The notes below the pieces were generated by a model, which saw only the letters and a program-made list of their open reading frames with translations, was not told the DNA's origin and searched no databases. From contig JACJYN010000002.1 of the NCBI GenBank assembly GCA_020636095.1, forward strand, positions 2,046,001 through 2,110,000: DNA of 64,000 bases, in the 5' to 3' direction. Made by a program: the position numbers and the translations under genes. This stretch comes from Lewinellaceae bacterium. GTDB taxonomy: Bacteria; Bacteroidota; Bacteroidia; Chitinophagales; Saprospiraceae. Below are positions 15,717-25,657 of this stretch, one piece after another (within the stretch, counting starts at the first letter, position 1; every line of letters starts with the position of its first letter).

Positions 15717-17427
15717 ATGCTTCGGTTGCCTTTGTTAGGTCAAATTTCATGTTGAGGCCGTCGCCTTGCTTCACCTCAAAATATTCAGGAAAGGTATCCA
15801 GGGCTTTGACCAGCGTATTGGATGCCGTTTTTCCAAGGCCGCAACGGCTGGCCGTCTGCATGATGCGCGCCCATTGCCGGATGTCTTCAAAATCTGATTT
15901 TTGAGCCAGCCCCAGCTTGATTTTTTCCAGCTTCCGCTGCAGGATAAAGTTGCCTGCCCGGCAGGGCGTGCACACCCCACAGGACTCTTCCTTGAAGAAA
16001 GTGGTGAAATTGAGCAGTATCTGGAGGATATCCCGATGTTTGCTGAACACCATAAATGCCCCGCCGCAGGAAAGGCCGTCTTTGGAGAAGGCGCGCTTCT
16101 TGTCGGCCATGGAAATACATTCTCCGGAAGGGCCGGAAACCTGCATATAGTAAGGCGCGTCGGCCTGGCAGAGTTTCAGCAGTTCTTCCACAGTCATCCC
16201 GTACTCGATTTCAAAGATTCCGGGCTGATGGCAGTCGCCGGATACACTGATGAGTTTGGTTCCCGGAGAAGTGGCCGTGCCGGCCTGGAGGAAATGGCCG
16301 GCGCCCAGTTCGATGATGCGGGCGGCGGCGCAGAGGGTTTCCACATTATTGACCACGGTGGGCAAGCCGAGGAAGCCCCGCTCGATTGGATAAAACTGCT
16401 TGACCCGGGCCTCACCGCGTTTGCCTTCCATTGAGTTGAGCAGGGCCGTTTCTTCACCGACCACGTACGAGCCGGCGCCCAACTGCACGCGAATGTCAAA
16501 ATCAAAACCATCGATCCCGGCTGCGTTTTTTCCCAGCAGGCCCATACCGTAAAAGCGATCGATGGCCTTTTCCAGTTTATCCTTCATCCAGGTATATTCC
16601 GCTCTTAAGTATAGGATGCCCTCGCGGGCCCCCACCGCGTACCCGGCGATGGCCATACCTTCCAGAACCAGGCCGGGCATGGTATTCATCAGAACCCGGT
16701 CTTTAAAGGTCCCCGGTTCCCCTTCGTCGGCGTTGCAAACGATGTATTTGGGTTCAGCCGTTTGCTGTCGGCACAAGCCCCATTTCAGGCCGGTAGGGAA
16801 AAAGGCGCCGCCCCGCCCGCTGAGTTTCGAGCGGTTGACCTCTTCAATGACCTGCTCCGGGCTCATGCCGTTCAGCTTCATAATGGCGTTACCCGGGAAG
16901 TACTCCCGGAAAAATACCGCTCGTTTACCAGGCGGTACGTAGCGTATGTTATCCCCCACTTCATCACACACCTCCTCTATGGGTACGCCTTGTTTTATTT
17001 TAGCGATGATCTGCCTCACCTTCAGTGTGTTGAGGTTGGTGAAGGGGTGAAAGTTGATCAGGGCAGCCGGCTCCTGATCGCTCAGGCCAATACAGGAGGT
17101 TTCGAAAAGGCCAAACATCCCGCCGGGGTCAACTTCGCCAAAGCGGGCGCCGGTTTCCCGTTCGAAGGCTTCCCGGACGCGTTGAAACCCCTTGAATTCC
17201 GAGACAATGCTGTTGTTGAGGTAAATGGTGTACTGGCCGGCCGGCCGGCGGTGGAAGAAGTGATAAAAGGAGATGACTCCTTCCAGCTCGATCTTGGACA
17301 TGTCAAACTGCCTGGCACATGACGTAAGATCTTCATCGCGAATATAACCATGTTGATTCTGGTATTTCCACAGGCTGTTGAGCAGATCAGGATGAGCACG
17401 TTGACGGGAGAAGGCTTCTGATTTCAT
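15697..17427 (-). CDS. hoxEF: Fused HoxE-HoxF diaphorase subunit
   Basis: 576 residues from the MKSEAFSRQR start, chosen over a start 51 bases upstream because family similarity begins here; a purine run (AAAGGGGG) lies about 20 bases 5'. Residues about 10-140 are a NuoE/HoxE-like domain; the rest is NuoF/HoxF with the FMN/NADH site (LSGRGGAFFPTG, NADEGEPGTFKDR) and [4Fe-4S] ligands CGVCTPC plus a distal Cys in SRCGLG. Aligning the HoxE part with canonical NuoE, the four cluster cysteines read Asn71, Ser76, Cys112, Ser116, so the [2Fe-2S] cluster is predicted absent. First gene of the hydrogenase operon, divergent from nifJ. Confidence 0.92.
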   Translation of the reverse strand: MKSEAFSRQRAHPDLLNSLWKYQNQHGYIRDEDLTSCARQFDMSKIELEGVISFYHFFHRRPAGQYTIYLNNSIVSEFKGFQRVREAFERETGARFGEVDPGGMFGLFETSCIGLSDQEPAALINFHPFTNLNTLKVRQIIAKIKQGVPIEEVCDEVGDNIRYVPPGKRAVFFREYFPGNAIMKLNGMSPEQVIEEVNRSKLSGRGGAFFPTGLKWGLCRQQTAEPKYIVCNADEGEPGTFKDRVLMNTMPGLVLEGMAIAGYAVGAREGILYLRAEYTWMKDKLEKAIDRFYGMGLLGKNAAGIDGFDFDIRVQLGAGSYVVGEETALLNSMEGKRGEARVKQFYPIERGFLGLPTVVNNVETLCAAARIIELGAGHFLQAGTATSPGTKLISVSGDCHQPGIFEIEYGMTVEELLKLCQADAPYYMQVSGPSGECISMADKKRAFSKDGLSCGGAFMVFSKHRDILQILLNFTTFFKEESCGVCTPCRAGNFILQRKLEKIKLGLAQKSDFEDIRQWARIMQTASRCGLGKTASNTLVKALDTFPEYFEVKQGDGLNMKFDLTKATEAYEKFKS

Positions 17428-17690
17428 ATCTGTGTTTTTATTTCTGGCCCCCTTTGTTGCCAAAATTGAGAAACCCAACGCATATTAAAACAAAGTGGCA
17501 TGAAGCCTAATGACATTATTCACTTTGACGGGTGATTATTCTCATCGGAATTCCGGGCCTGAATTCGAAAATTTGTGCCGTCGCCTTAGTCAAAACGGGA
17601 ATGGCAGGTTGCCATTCATCATTCTTTAACCTGGTACAACAATCGCAAAGCATGTTTAAAATAAAATATCCTGGTACAAAAGAAGCTGAT

Positions 17691-20600
17691 ATGGACAAGA
17701 ACAGTAAGAAGGCCAAATACCCGGGCGTTCGCGTTGCAATGGATGGAAATACGGCTGCCATCATGTGTGAACGGGAATCTACGGATGCAGCCGGCGCCTA
17801 CCCTATTACCCCTTCTACTCAGATGGGAGAATACTGGGCGGAAGAAGCAGCCAAAGGCCATTTGAATATTTCGGACCGGCCATTGATTTTTATTGAACCG
17901 GAAGGGGAACACGCCGCAGCGGCGGTTACCGCCGGCCTTTCTATGACCGGTTTACGGGCGGCCAACTTTTCCTCCGGGCAGGGGATTGCCTATATGCACG
18001 AATCGCTTTATGCCGCTGTTGGGAAAAGGCTGACCTATATCCTCAATATAGGCGCCAGGGCCATGACTAAATCCACTTTGAACGTACACGCCGGCCACGA
18101 CGATTATCACGCCATAGATGACACCGGTTTTTTCCAGCTTTTTGCCAAAAAAGCCCAACACGTAGCAGACCTGAATATTATAGCTCATAAAATTGCCGAG
18201 TTGGCTTTAAACCCCGGCATAGTAGCTCAGGATGGCTTTTTAACCACCCACCTTATCGAGTCACTCATGCTGCCGGAGCGGGAACTGATCAAGGAATTCC
18301 TGGGCCGGCCCGATGATATCATCGATACGCCCACTGCCGCTCAACGGATCATATACGGGGACACTCGCCGGCGCATACCGGAACTCTGGGATGTCGACAA
18401 TCCGGTGATGGCGGGGATCGTTCAGAACCAGGATTCCTACATGCAGAGTGTGGCTTCGCAACGGCCTTTCTTTTTTGATCACATCCAGGAGTTGGCCGAC
18501 CAGGCATTTGAAGCATTTTATCAACTCACCGGGCGCCGGTATGAACGGGTCATGTCTTACCGGGCGGACGATGCCGACTACCTGATCCTCGGACAGGGAA
18601 GTGTGGTGCCCAGCGCCGAAGCGGTGGTTGATTATATCCGCAAGACCCGCGGAATCAAAGTGGGCGTAGTGGATTTGGTTATGTTCCGTCCTTTCCCGGC
18701 TGATCTTATCGGGAAAGTATTGAAAGGGAAAAAGGGCGTTACGGTTCTGGAAAGGCTGGATCAACCCCTGGCGGTAGACCTTCCCATCGTAAGAGAGATA
18801 CGCGCCGTATTGACCAAGTGCATCGAAAATGGCGCCCACAAGGAAGATACGCCGTATCCCGGCCTGGCCAGTTACAGCCCTTCGGATCTCCCGGCATTGT
18901 ACTCCGGCTCCTTTGGGATGGGCAGCCGCGATTTGCAACCGGAAGGTATCATTGGGGCCATCGAAAATATGTTGCCCGACGGAAAACACAAAAAGCAATT
19001 TTATCTGTCGATTGATTTTATTCGGGACGTCCCCTTTACGCCTAAGCAAAGAGCCTACCAGGAATCCATCCAGGAGGCTTACCCGCATGTAAAGGAGTTG
19101 GCGATCCACGGATCGGAAAATCCGAACCTCATGCCCGACGGCGCTGTAACGGTTCGGTTCCATTCAGTGGGCGGTTGGGGAGCGATCACTACCGGTAAGA
19201 ACCTGGCCATGACCCTCTTCGACCTGCTGGGATATGATATCAAAGCCAACCCAAAATATGGTTCTGAGAAAAAAGGCCAGCCGACGACCTACTATCTGGC
19301 GGCCTCTCCGGAACCCATCCGGGTCAACTGCGAGTATTTCTTCGTCGATGTTGTCCTTTCTCCCGACCCCAATGTGTTTAAACACACCAATGCACTGGCC
19401 GGCCTCAAGAAAGGAGGCGTCTTCATTATCCAAAGCGATAAAGCCAAGCCCGACCAGGTATGGGGAGATATCCCCAAACCGTATCAAAAAATCATCATCG
19501 ATAACGGCATCCGCGTTTTTTATATCGATGGATTCAGAATCGCCCGCGAAGAAGCGACGGACCCGGAATTGCAATTGAGAATGCAGGGTATCGCCTTCCA
19601 GGGGGCCTTCTTTGCCGCCTCTCCACTGATGGAAAAAGCAGGCCTCACGGATGCGACTCTGCTCAAAGCCATTGAGGATCAGTTACAGCACAAATTCGGT
19701 GGGAAAGGGCAGCGGGTAGTGGATGACAACATGCGGGTAGTGAAACGCGGATTTGATGAGGTGCATGAAATCACGAATAAGGTATTGGGCGCCGGGCACT
19801 CCGAAAAGGCAAATGGCGAGGCCCTCCTGCCTATCCCGACCATGATAAAAAACATCCCGAAAAGTAAATCGAACCTGAGCGATATTCACCGGTTCTGGGA
19901 GCAAACCGGAAATTTCTATCTGCGCGGCATGGGGAATGACAACCTCACCGATCCATTTATCGGGTTGAGTGTGATGCCTGCCACCTCCTCGCTTTTCAGA
20001 GATATGACCGGCATCCGTTTCGAACACCCTGAATGGATTCCCAATAACTGTACGGCTTGCGGGAAATGCTATACCGTCTGCCCGGATACAGCCATACCCG
20101 GGTTGGTAAGCGAATTATCCGGCGTACTGGACACCGTGGTCAAACGCGTAAAGAAACACCATGAAAAAGTAGAATACCTGCCCAAGGCAGTGCGTCAGAT
20201 GGAGACTAAAATCCGCGCACTGTTCAAAGAGTCCCAGGACGGAGCTACGGTAAACCACCTTATCCAGGATGCCATTGACCAGTATATCAGTGAGAATGAC
20301 AATGGAAACGGACTGGCCCAGGAGATGGAATGGTTCCGCGAGGAATTGGGTGATTTTCAATTTGCCCTCACCCGCCCCTATTTTGACGTGCATGAAAAAA
20401 GCCAGCCCAACAGCGGAGGTTTGTTTAGCATCACCATCAACCCGACGACCTGTAAGGGCTGTATGGAATGCGTCGAAGTCTGTGAGGACAACGCGCTCAA
20501 GCCTATTACCCAGACCGAGGATTCTGTGGCCAGGCTGAGAAATGAATGGGAATTCTGGATGGACCTGCCCAATACGCCCGATAAGTACAACCGCATCGAC

Positions 20601-22586
20601 GACCTGGAGGAAAAGATCGGGCCGCTCGAAACCATCTTACTGAACAAAGATGCCTATCTGAATTTTGCCAGCGGCGATGGCGCCTGCCTGGGTTGCTCCG
20701 AAAAATCGGTCGTCCACTTATTTATAGCGACGGTAGAATCGTTGATGCAGCCCCGGATTAAAAAGCACGTCGCCCATTTAAATGAGCTGATCGAAAAACT
20801 GGAGAATCACATCCAGCGCAAGCTCATGAATACCGTCAATATCAGCGATGCGGACACGATGTCGCAGATCGTTTCCGAGATGCGGGACAGTGACTTGACC
20901 ATGTCGGGGATCGCCAGCAGGCTGGAAGCGGAGCCCATCGACCAGGAATGGCTGAGGGAGGTAACGCAACTGCTTGCCAAATTAAAGAAGCTGAGGTGGA
21001 AATATACAGAAGGAACCACCGGAAAAGGGCGCACCAACATGGGGATGCTCAATTCCACCGGATGTACTTCCGTATGGGGCAGCACGTACCCTTTCAACCC
21101 CTATCCTTTCCCGTGGGCCAACCACTTATTCCAGGACTCTACCTCCATGGCGATGGGTGTCTTTGAAGGGCACATGTCCAAAATGGCAGAAGGGTTCAAA
21201 ACGATCCGGAAGGCCGAGCTGGAATTAAGCGGCGGTTACAACCCCAGCGAGCACAATGAATTTTTTACCTATTTCACCTGGCAGCAGTTTACGGATGAAG
21301 AATGGTTGCTGTGTCCTCCGGTGGTAGCACTGGGAGGGGATGGCGCCATGTATGATATCGGTTTCCAGAACCTGTCGAGGATGATGGCGTCCGGTAAGCC
21401 GATCAAGGTGATCGTGGTAGATACTCAGGTATACTCCAACACGGGAGGCCAGGCCTGTACTTCCGGCTTCATCGGCCAGGTTTCGGATATGGCCCAGTAC
21501 GGCAAGGTCTGGAAAGGAAAGCCCGAACCTCGGAAAGAGATTGGGTTGATCGCCATGGCGCACAGAAACACGTATGTGCTTCAGGCTACCCTGGCCAATA
21601 CCAGCCAGATGATCGAAGGCTTTATCGATGGCCTGATGGCCAAGCGGCCTGCTTTGTTTAACCTGTATACGACTTGCCAGCCGGAACACGGCGTAGGCGA
21701 TGACCTGGGGACGCATCAGGCAAAACTGGCGGTTGAGTCCCGCGCCTATCCCATTTTCAAATACAACCCGGAAAATGGAGTAAAAGCGGAAGATGCTTTT
21801 GACCTGTCAGGCAACCCCGCCATGGATCAATTATGGCCCACCTACCAGTTGAAATATCTGGAAAACGGCCGCGAGAAATCCATGGAAGTGGCGATGACCT
21901 TTGCCGATTTTGCCATCACCGAAGCAAGGTTCAGAAAGCATTTCCGCAAAGTACCCCGCGATGCCTGGAATGAAAATATGGCGCCTTTATCCGAATTCCT
22001 GGAAATGACTGCCGACGAGCGGGAAGGTAAATTCCCCTTCATCTGGGCGGTCGACGCCAAGCAACGCCTCAGCCGGGTGCTGGTGGCCGAAAAGATCGTC
22101 GAATCCTGCGAAGAAAGACGCGATTTCTGGATCATGCTTCGCGCACTGGCAGGAGTTGAAACTGAAAAAGTCGAAGTAGTGGATATCGAGAGCAAAATCC
22201 GGGCGGAAGTAGTTGGAAAGATCGCTCAGGGGTTGATGAAAATGGCAGGGGGAGATGGAACCGGCCTAGTTGACCTGGCAATGGGAGAACCGGCCACGCC
22301 GCCGGCTACACCGGAAGCAGCCCAACCCACCGGCGACTATATGGCGCCATGGCTGGACACCGAAGACTGCACTGCCTGCGATGAATGCACAAAGCTCAAC
22401 CCCAGTATATTTGCCTACAACGACAATAAAAAGGCTTATATCAAGGATCCGAAAGGAGGCCCCTACGAAGACCTGGTAAAAGCGGCTGAGAAGTGCACCG
22501 CCCGAGTGATCCACCCGGGATTGCCCGCAGACCGCACGGGTAAAGATGTGGAAAAGTGGATTAAGAGGGGGGAAAAGTACAACTAA
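17691..22586 (+). CDS. nifJ: Oversized pyruvate:ferredoxin oxidoreductase with C-terminal ferredoxin domain
   Basis: 1631 residues from the MDKNSKKAKYPG start, against about 1170-1200 for usual single-chain enzymes. Recognisable parts: the N-terminal pyrimidine-binding domain (GAYPITPSTQMGEYW), two [4Fe-4S] motifs CTACGKCYTVCP (near 783) and CKGCMECVEVCE (near 920) separated by about 130 residues of helical insert, a Cys in GDGACLGC, and the TPP/Mg motif GGDGAMYDIGFQN with VYSNTGGQA (near 1217). The end (from about 1555) is an extra ferredoxin-like module, CTACDEC...KCTARVIHPG. The reaction is pyruvate + CoA to acetyl-CoA + CO2 + reduced ferredoxin. Its stop overlaps the rnfC start (TAATG), so Rnf is a likely electron sink. 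An alternative upstream ATG is at 17652. Confidence 0.92.
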   Translation: MDKNSKKAKYPGVRVAMDGNTAAIMCERESTDAAGAYPITPSTQMGEYWAEEAAKGHLNISDRPLIFIEPEGEHAAAAVTAGLSMTGLRAANFSSGQGIAYMHESLYAAVGKRLTYILNIGARAMTKSTLNVHAGHDDYHAIDDTGFFQLFAKKAQHVADLNIIAHKIAELALNPGIVAQDGFLTTHLIESLMLPERELIKEFLGRPDDIIDTPTAAQRIIYGDTRRRIPELWDVDNPVMAGIVQNQDSYMQSVASQRPFFFDHIQELADQAFEAFYQLTGRRYERVMSYRADDADYLILGQGSVVPSAEAVVDYIRKTRGIKVGVVDLVMFRPFPADLIGKVLKGKKGVTVLERLDQPLAVDLPIVREIRAVLTKCIENGAHKEDTPYPGLASYSPSDLPALYSGSFGMGSRDLQPEGIIGAIENMLPDGKHKKQFYLSIDFIRDVPFTPKQRAYQESIQEAYPHVKELAIHGSENPNLMPDGAVTVRFHSVGGWGAITTGKNLAMTLFDLLGYDIKANPKYGSEKKGQPTTYYLAASPEPIRVNCEYFFVDVVLSPDPNVFKHTNALAGLKKGGVFIIQSDKAKPDQVWGDIPKPYQKIIIDNGIRVFYIDGFRIAREEATDPELQLRMQGIAFQGAFFAASPLMEKAGLTDATLLKAIEDQLQHKFGGKGQRVVDDNMRVVKRGFDEVHEITNKVLGAGHSEKANGEALLPIPTMIKNIPKSKSNLSDIHRFWEQTGNFYLRGMGNDNLTDPFIGLSVMPATSSLFRDMTGIRFEHPEWIPNNCTACGKCYTVCPDTAIPGLVSELSGVLDTVVKRVKKHHEKVEYLPKAVRQMETKIRALFKESQDGATVNHLIQDAIDQYISENDNGNGLAQEMEWFREELGDFQFALTRPYFDVHEKSQPNSGGLFSITINPTTCKGCMECVEVCEDNALKPITQTEDSVARLRNEWEFWMDLPNTPDKYNRIDDLEEKIGPLETILLNKDAYLNFASGDGACLGCSEKSVVHLFIATVESLMQPRIKKHVAHLNELIEKLENHIQRKLMNTVNISDADTMSQIVSEMRDSDLTMSGIASRLEAEPIDQEWLREVTQLLAKLKKLRWKYTEGTTGKGRTNMGMLNSTGCTSVWGSTYPFNPYPFPWANHLFQDSTSMAMGVFEGHMSKMAEGFKTIRKAELELSGGYNPSEHNEFFTYFTWQQFTDEEWLLCPPVVALGGDGAMYDIGFQNLSRMMASGKPIKVIVVDTQVYSNTGGQACTSGFIGQVSDMAQYGKVWKGKPEPRKEIGLIAMAHRNTYVLQATLANTSQMIEGFIDGLMAKRPALFNLYTTCQPEHGVGDDLGTHQAKLAVESRAYPIFKYNPENGVKAEDAFDLSGNPAMDQLWPTYQLKYLENGREKSMEVAMTFADFAITEARFRKHFRKVPRDAWNENMAPLSEFLEMTADEREGKFPFIWAVDAKQRLSRVLVAEKIVESCEERRDFWIMLRALAGVETEKVEVVDIESKIRAEVVGKIAQGLMKMAGGDGTGLVDLAMGEPATPPATPEAAQPTGDYMAPWLDTEDCTACDECTKLNPSIFAYNDNKKAYIKDPKGGPYEDLVKAAEKCTARVIHPGLPADRTGKDVEKWIKRGEKYN

Positions 22587-23935
22587 TGGGACTATTTAAT
22601 TTTCGCAAAAGCACATTCAAACACGGGGTTCACCCTCCGGAGCACAAAGAGGACACCAACGGGTTGCCTATCCGGCAATTCCCGTTTGCCCCGCTGATCA
22701 TCCTGCCCATGTCGCAGCATATTGGCGCTCCTTCGCAAATTGTGGTTCGGGAGGGGCAGGAAGTGGCACGGGGGCAGTTGCTTGCCAAAGCCGGAGGATA
22801 CGTTTCGGTTCCGCTGCATGCCCCTATTTCCGGGACCATCCGAAAAATCGCCAATGTTCCGACCATTTCGGGTAAAATGTCTGTGGGCATCTACCTGGAA
22901 GCATTCCCGGCCTCCAGCCAGGAAGTAATGGAAGGCACGCCCATCGATGTCGAAACGGCCACCGCCGGAGAAATACTGCAAGGTATTCAGGACGCCGGGA
23001 TCGTAGGGCTGGGGGGCGCGGCGTTTCCCACCCATGTGAAACTCAAGGTGCCCGAGGGAAAAACATGCGATGTGCTGATGATCAACGGCATCGAATGCGA
23101 ACCCTATCTGACCACCGACCACCGGGTAATGCTCGAACAGGCGGAGGATATTTTCACAGGGATCAAATACCTCCTCAAAGCCACAGGGGCGGAGCGGGCC
23201 ATTATCGGGATAGAAGCCAATAAACAGGACGCCGCCGATCATCTGGAAAACAGCATACCCGCCGGCGCCCCTGTATCTGTACAAGTAGTCCCCGTAAAAT
23301 ACCCTCAGGGGTCGGAGAAAATGCTGATCACCTCCTTGCTCGGCCGGGAAGTGCCTTCGGGCGGGTTGCCAATCGATGTGAATGTGGTGGTGGTGAATGT
23401 AGCGACTACCGCAGAGATCGGACGGCTCTTGCCGCACGGGCGCGGCATTCAGGAGCGGGTCGTCACTATTACCGGCCCGGGGGTGAAAAAGAAGGGCAAT
23501 TATTTGATCCCGATAGGGACCCCCCTCCGCTATGTTCTGGATCAGGTGGGAGTTGACGAACAGATTAGCGAGGTCTATATGGGCGGCCCCATGATGGGGG
23601 TAGCGGTTTCCAACCTGGATATTTCGATCGTCAAGGGCACCTCCGGTATTGTCGTTTTTGCAGAAAAGGATGTGAAACGGCCAGAGAAGGTGTATCCCTG
23701 CATTAAATGCGGCGCCTGTGTGGATGCCTGCCCCATTTCCCTGAATCCTTCCAAACTGGGAATCCTCGCCAAGTTTGAAGCCTATGATGAAATGGCGGAA
23801 GCCTTCCATTTAATGGATTGCTTTGAGTGCGGATCGTGCTCTTATGTATGTCCTTCTCACATACCCCTGGTGCAGTATTTCCGATTGTCCAAATCCATTG
23901 TAAGAAAGCGCAACGCTTCAAAACAGTCTTCCTAG
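22586..23935 (+). CDS. rnfC: Rnf complex subunit C
   Basis: 449 residues, the peripheral subunit that carries two [4Fe-4S] clusters and links soluble donors to the membrane part. Motifs: GGYVSVPLHAPISGTIRKI (barrel-sandwich segment), GIVGLGGAAFPTHVKL and NGIECEPYLTTDHRV (NuoF-like nucleotide/flavin fold), then CIKCGACVDACP and CFECGSCSYVCPSHIP. It starts inside the nifJ stop codon, which implies translational coupling of pyruvate oxidation to Rnf. Confidence 0.95.
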   Translation: MGLFNFRKSTFKHGVHPPEHKEDTNGLPIRQFPFAPLIILPMSQHIGAPSQIVVREGQEVARGQLLAKAGGYVSVPLHAPISGTIRKIANVPTISGKMSVGIYLEAFPASSQEVMEGTPIDVETATAGEILQGIQDAGIVGLGGAAFPTHVKLKVPEGKTCDVLMINGIECEPYLTTDHRVMLEQAEDIFTGIKYLLKATGAERAIIGIEANKQDAADHLENSIPAGAPVSVQVVPVKYPQGSEKMLITSLLGREVPSGGLPIDVNVVVVNVATTAEIGRLLPHGRGIQERVVTITGPGVKKKGNYLIPIGTPLRYVLDQVGVDEQISEVYMGGPMMGVAVSNLDISIVKGTSGIVVFAEKDVKRPEKVYPCIKCGACVDACPISLNPSKLGILAKFEAYDEMAEAFHLMDCFECGSCSYVCPSHIPLVQYFRLSKSIVRKRNASKQSS

Positions 23936-23936
23936 C

Positions 23937-24956
23937 ATGCTGAACAGAACGCTAAATATCAGTACGTCGCCTCATATCGTTAAGGGTCTTGGCACCGATG
24001 ATATCATGCAAAATGTAGTTTGGGCGTTGCTTCCCGTAGCTATCTTTGCGGTGTACTCCTTCGGGATAAGCGCCCTGATGGTGCTTGTCGCGACAACCGC
24101 CGCCTGTGTCCTCACCGAGCATTTTTTGTGCAGGTTTTCAAAAAAAGAAAGCACCATATCCGATTGGTCGGCCGCCATAACCGGCTTATTATTAGGGCTT
24201 ACCCTGCCGCCCAATTTCCCGGTATGGATGGCGTTTGTCGGAGGTGTCATTGCCATTGCCCTCGGCAAATTCATTTTTGGCGGTTTAGGGTATAATGTGT
24301 TCAACCCCGCGCTGGTAGGGCGGGCAGTGCTGCAAGCTGCATTTCCGGTGGCCATTACTACCTGGTATCCGGCATTTCTGGAGGGCCGCTTTTCTGCGGT
24401 TTCCTCTTCTACCTTTACGGTTCCATTTATGGAGCCCACCGTCGACGCCATTACCGGCGCTACGCCTCTGTCCGCTTTCAAGTTCGACCAGGTTATTACC
24501 CCTGCGTCCGACCTTGCCCTGGGGCTCATCACCGGTTCTACGGGAGAGACCTGCGCGCTGCTGATCCTACTGGGCGGCATCTATCTGGCAGCCCGGAAAA
24601 TGATGAACTGGCGGATTCCGGTTGCCATCCTGGCGACGGTGTATGTTTTGAGCGGAATCCTACATTTAATTGATACCCAGGCCTATCCACCGCCCCTCTT
24701 CATGCTTTTTTCGGGGGGGCTGATGCTGGGCGCTGTATTTATGGCCACCGATATGGTGGCGTCGCCCATCACCCCGCTGGGGGTCGTGATTTATGGTTTC
24801 ATCATCGGCCTGCTGGTGGTCGTGATCCGCATCTGGGGAGGGTTGCCGGAAGGGGTGATGTACGCCATCCTGCTGGCCAATGCCATTTCACCTCATATCG
24901 ATAACTGGATACAACCCAGGGTTTACGGAACGTCAAAAACCGCAAAAGCATCATGA
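23937..24956 (+). CDS. rnfD: Rnf complex subunit D (flavinylated membrane protein)
   Basis: 339 residues with about nine predicted membrane helices (for example VVWALLPVAIFAVYSFGI, LMVLVATTAACVL). The covalent FMN site is the Thr in DAITGATPLSAF, matching the RnfD/NqrB flavinylation motif. GLGYNVFNPALVGRAVLQAAFP is the conserved family core. It lies between rnfC and rnfG and ends in an ATGA overlap with rnfG. Confidence 0.95.
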   Translation: MLNRTLNISTSPHIVKGLGTDDIMQNVVWALLPVAIFAVYSFGISALMVLVATTAACVLTEHFLCRFSKKESTISDWSAAITGLLLGLTLPPNFPVWMAFVGGVIAIALGKFIFGGLGYNVFNPALVGRAVLQAAFPVAITTWYPAFLEGRFSAVSSSTFTVPFMEPTVDAITGATPLSAFKFDQVITPASDLALGLITGSTGETCALLILLGGIYLAARKMMNWRIPVAILATVYVLSGILHLIDTQAYPPPLFMLFSGGLMLGAVFMATDMVASPITPLGVVIYGFIIGLLVVVIRIWGGLPEGVMYAILLANAISPHIDNWIQPRVYGTSKTAKAS

Positions 24957-25657
24957 CCGAATCGAAGCAGGCGCCAATATCAGCGGCCGGAAACAGCCTG
25001 AAAATGCTTCAGGCTATGGTTGGCATCGGGATCATCTGCGCCCTGATGATCGTACTGACCTTTCAGGGAACGGCGCCCATCATCAAGGTAAAAAAAGCGG
25101 AAGCTTTGGAAAAGGCAATTTTCAAGGTGCTTCCGGGGATAGATAAAACCCAAACCTTCCAACTCGGCCCCAACGACAGTTTCGCCGCATTGGAAGGCGA
25201 AGGACAGGAAGGCAAAGTGGCCTATGCCGGGTATAGCCCGAACGGTGAGCTCGTGGGGGTGGCAGTGGAAGCCAGCGGACAAGGCTACGCAGATATCATT
25301 CGCATCCTCTACGGATACGATCCGGAGAAACAGCAAGTCGTTGGATTTTATGTGTTGGAAAGCAAGGAAACACCGGGGTTGGGAGACAAAATTGAAAAGG
25401 ACGCCGCTTTCCTGGCCAATTTCAGCGGGCTGGAAGTCTCACTGGCCGACGATCAAAGCACCCTTAAAAACAAGCCCGTCACCGTAAAACACGGGACCAA
25501 AGAAAATCCCTGGGAAATCGATGCCATTACGGGGGCCACGATATCGTCCAGGGCGATCGGAGATATTATGGGCGCGAGCACAGAACATTGGGCGCCGCTC
25601 ATTCACAAGAACAAGGAAGCCTTTGGCTTAAAAGCCAATGAAAATACGCAAAAATGA
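24953..25657 (+). CDS. rnfG: Rnf complex subunit G (periplasmic flavoprotein)
   Basis: 234 residues. One N-terminal membrane anchor (MLQAMVGIGIICALMIVLTF) is followed by an FMN-binding domain facing the periplasm. The flavinylation motif is DAITGATISSRA, with Thr as acceptor, and ESKETPGLGDKI is the typical upstream block. Starts and ends in ATGA overlaps with rnfD and rnfE. The flavinyltransferase ApbE, needed for maturation, is not encoded in the window. Confidence 0.95.
   Translation: MTESKQAPISAAGNSLKMLQAMVGIGIICALMIVLTFQGTAPIIKVKKAEALEKAIFKVLPGIDKTQTFQLGPNDSFAALEGEGQEGKVAYAGYSPNGELVGVAVEASGQGYADIIRILYGYDPEKQQVVGFYVLESKETPGLGDKIEKDAAFLANFSGLEVSLADDQSTLKNKPVTVKHGTKENPWEIDAITGATISSRAIGDIMGASTEHWAPLIHKNKEAFGLKANENTQK

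Noticed and set aside
12936..17427. Complex I (nuo) fragment
   Set aside because: NuoE/F/G-like modules are present, but the NiFe large subunit has both complete CxxC motifs and a cleavable C-terminus, and no proton-pumping membrane subunits occur.
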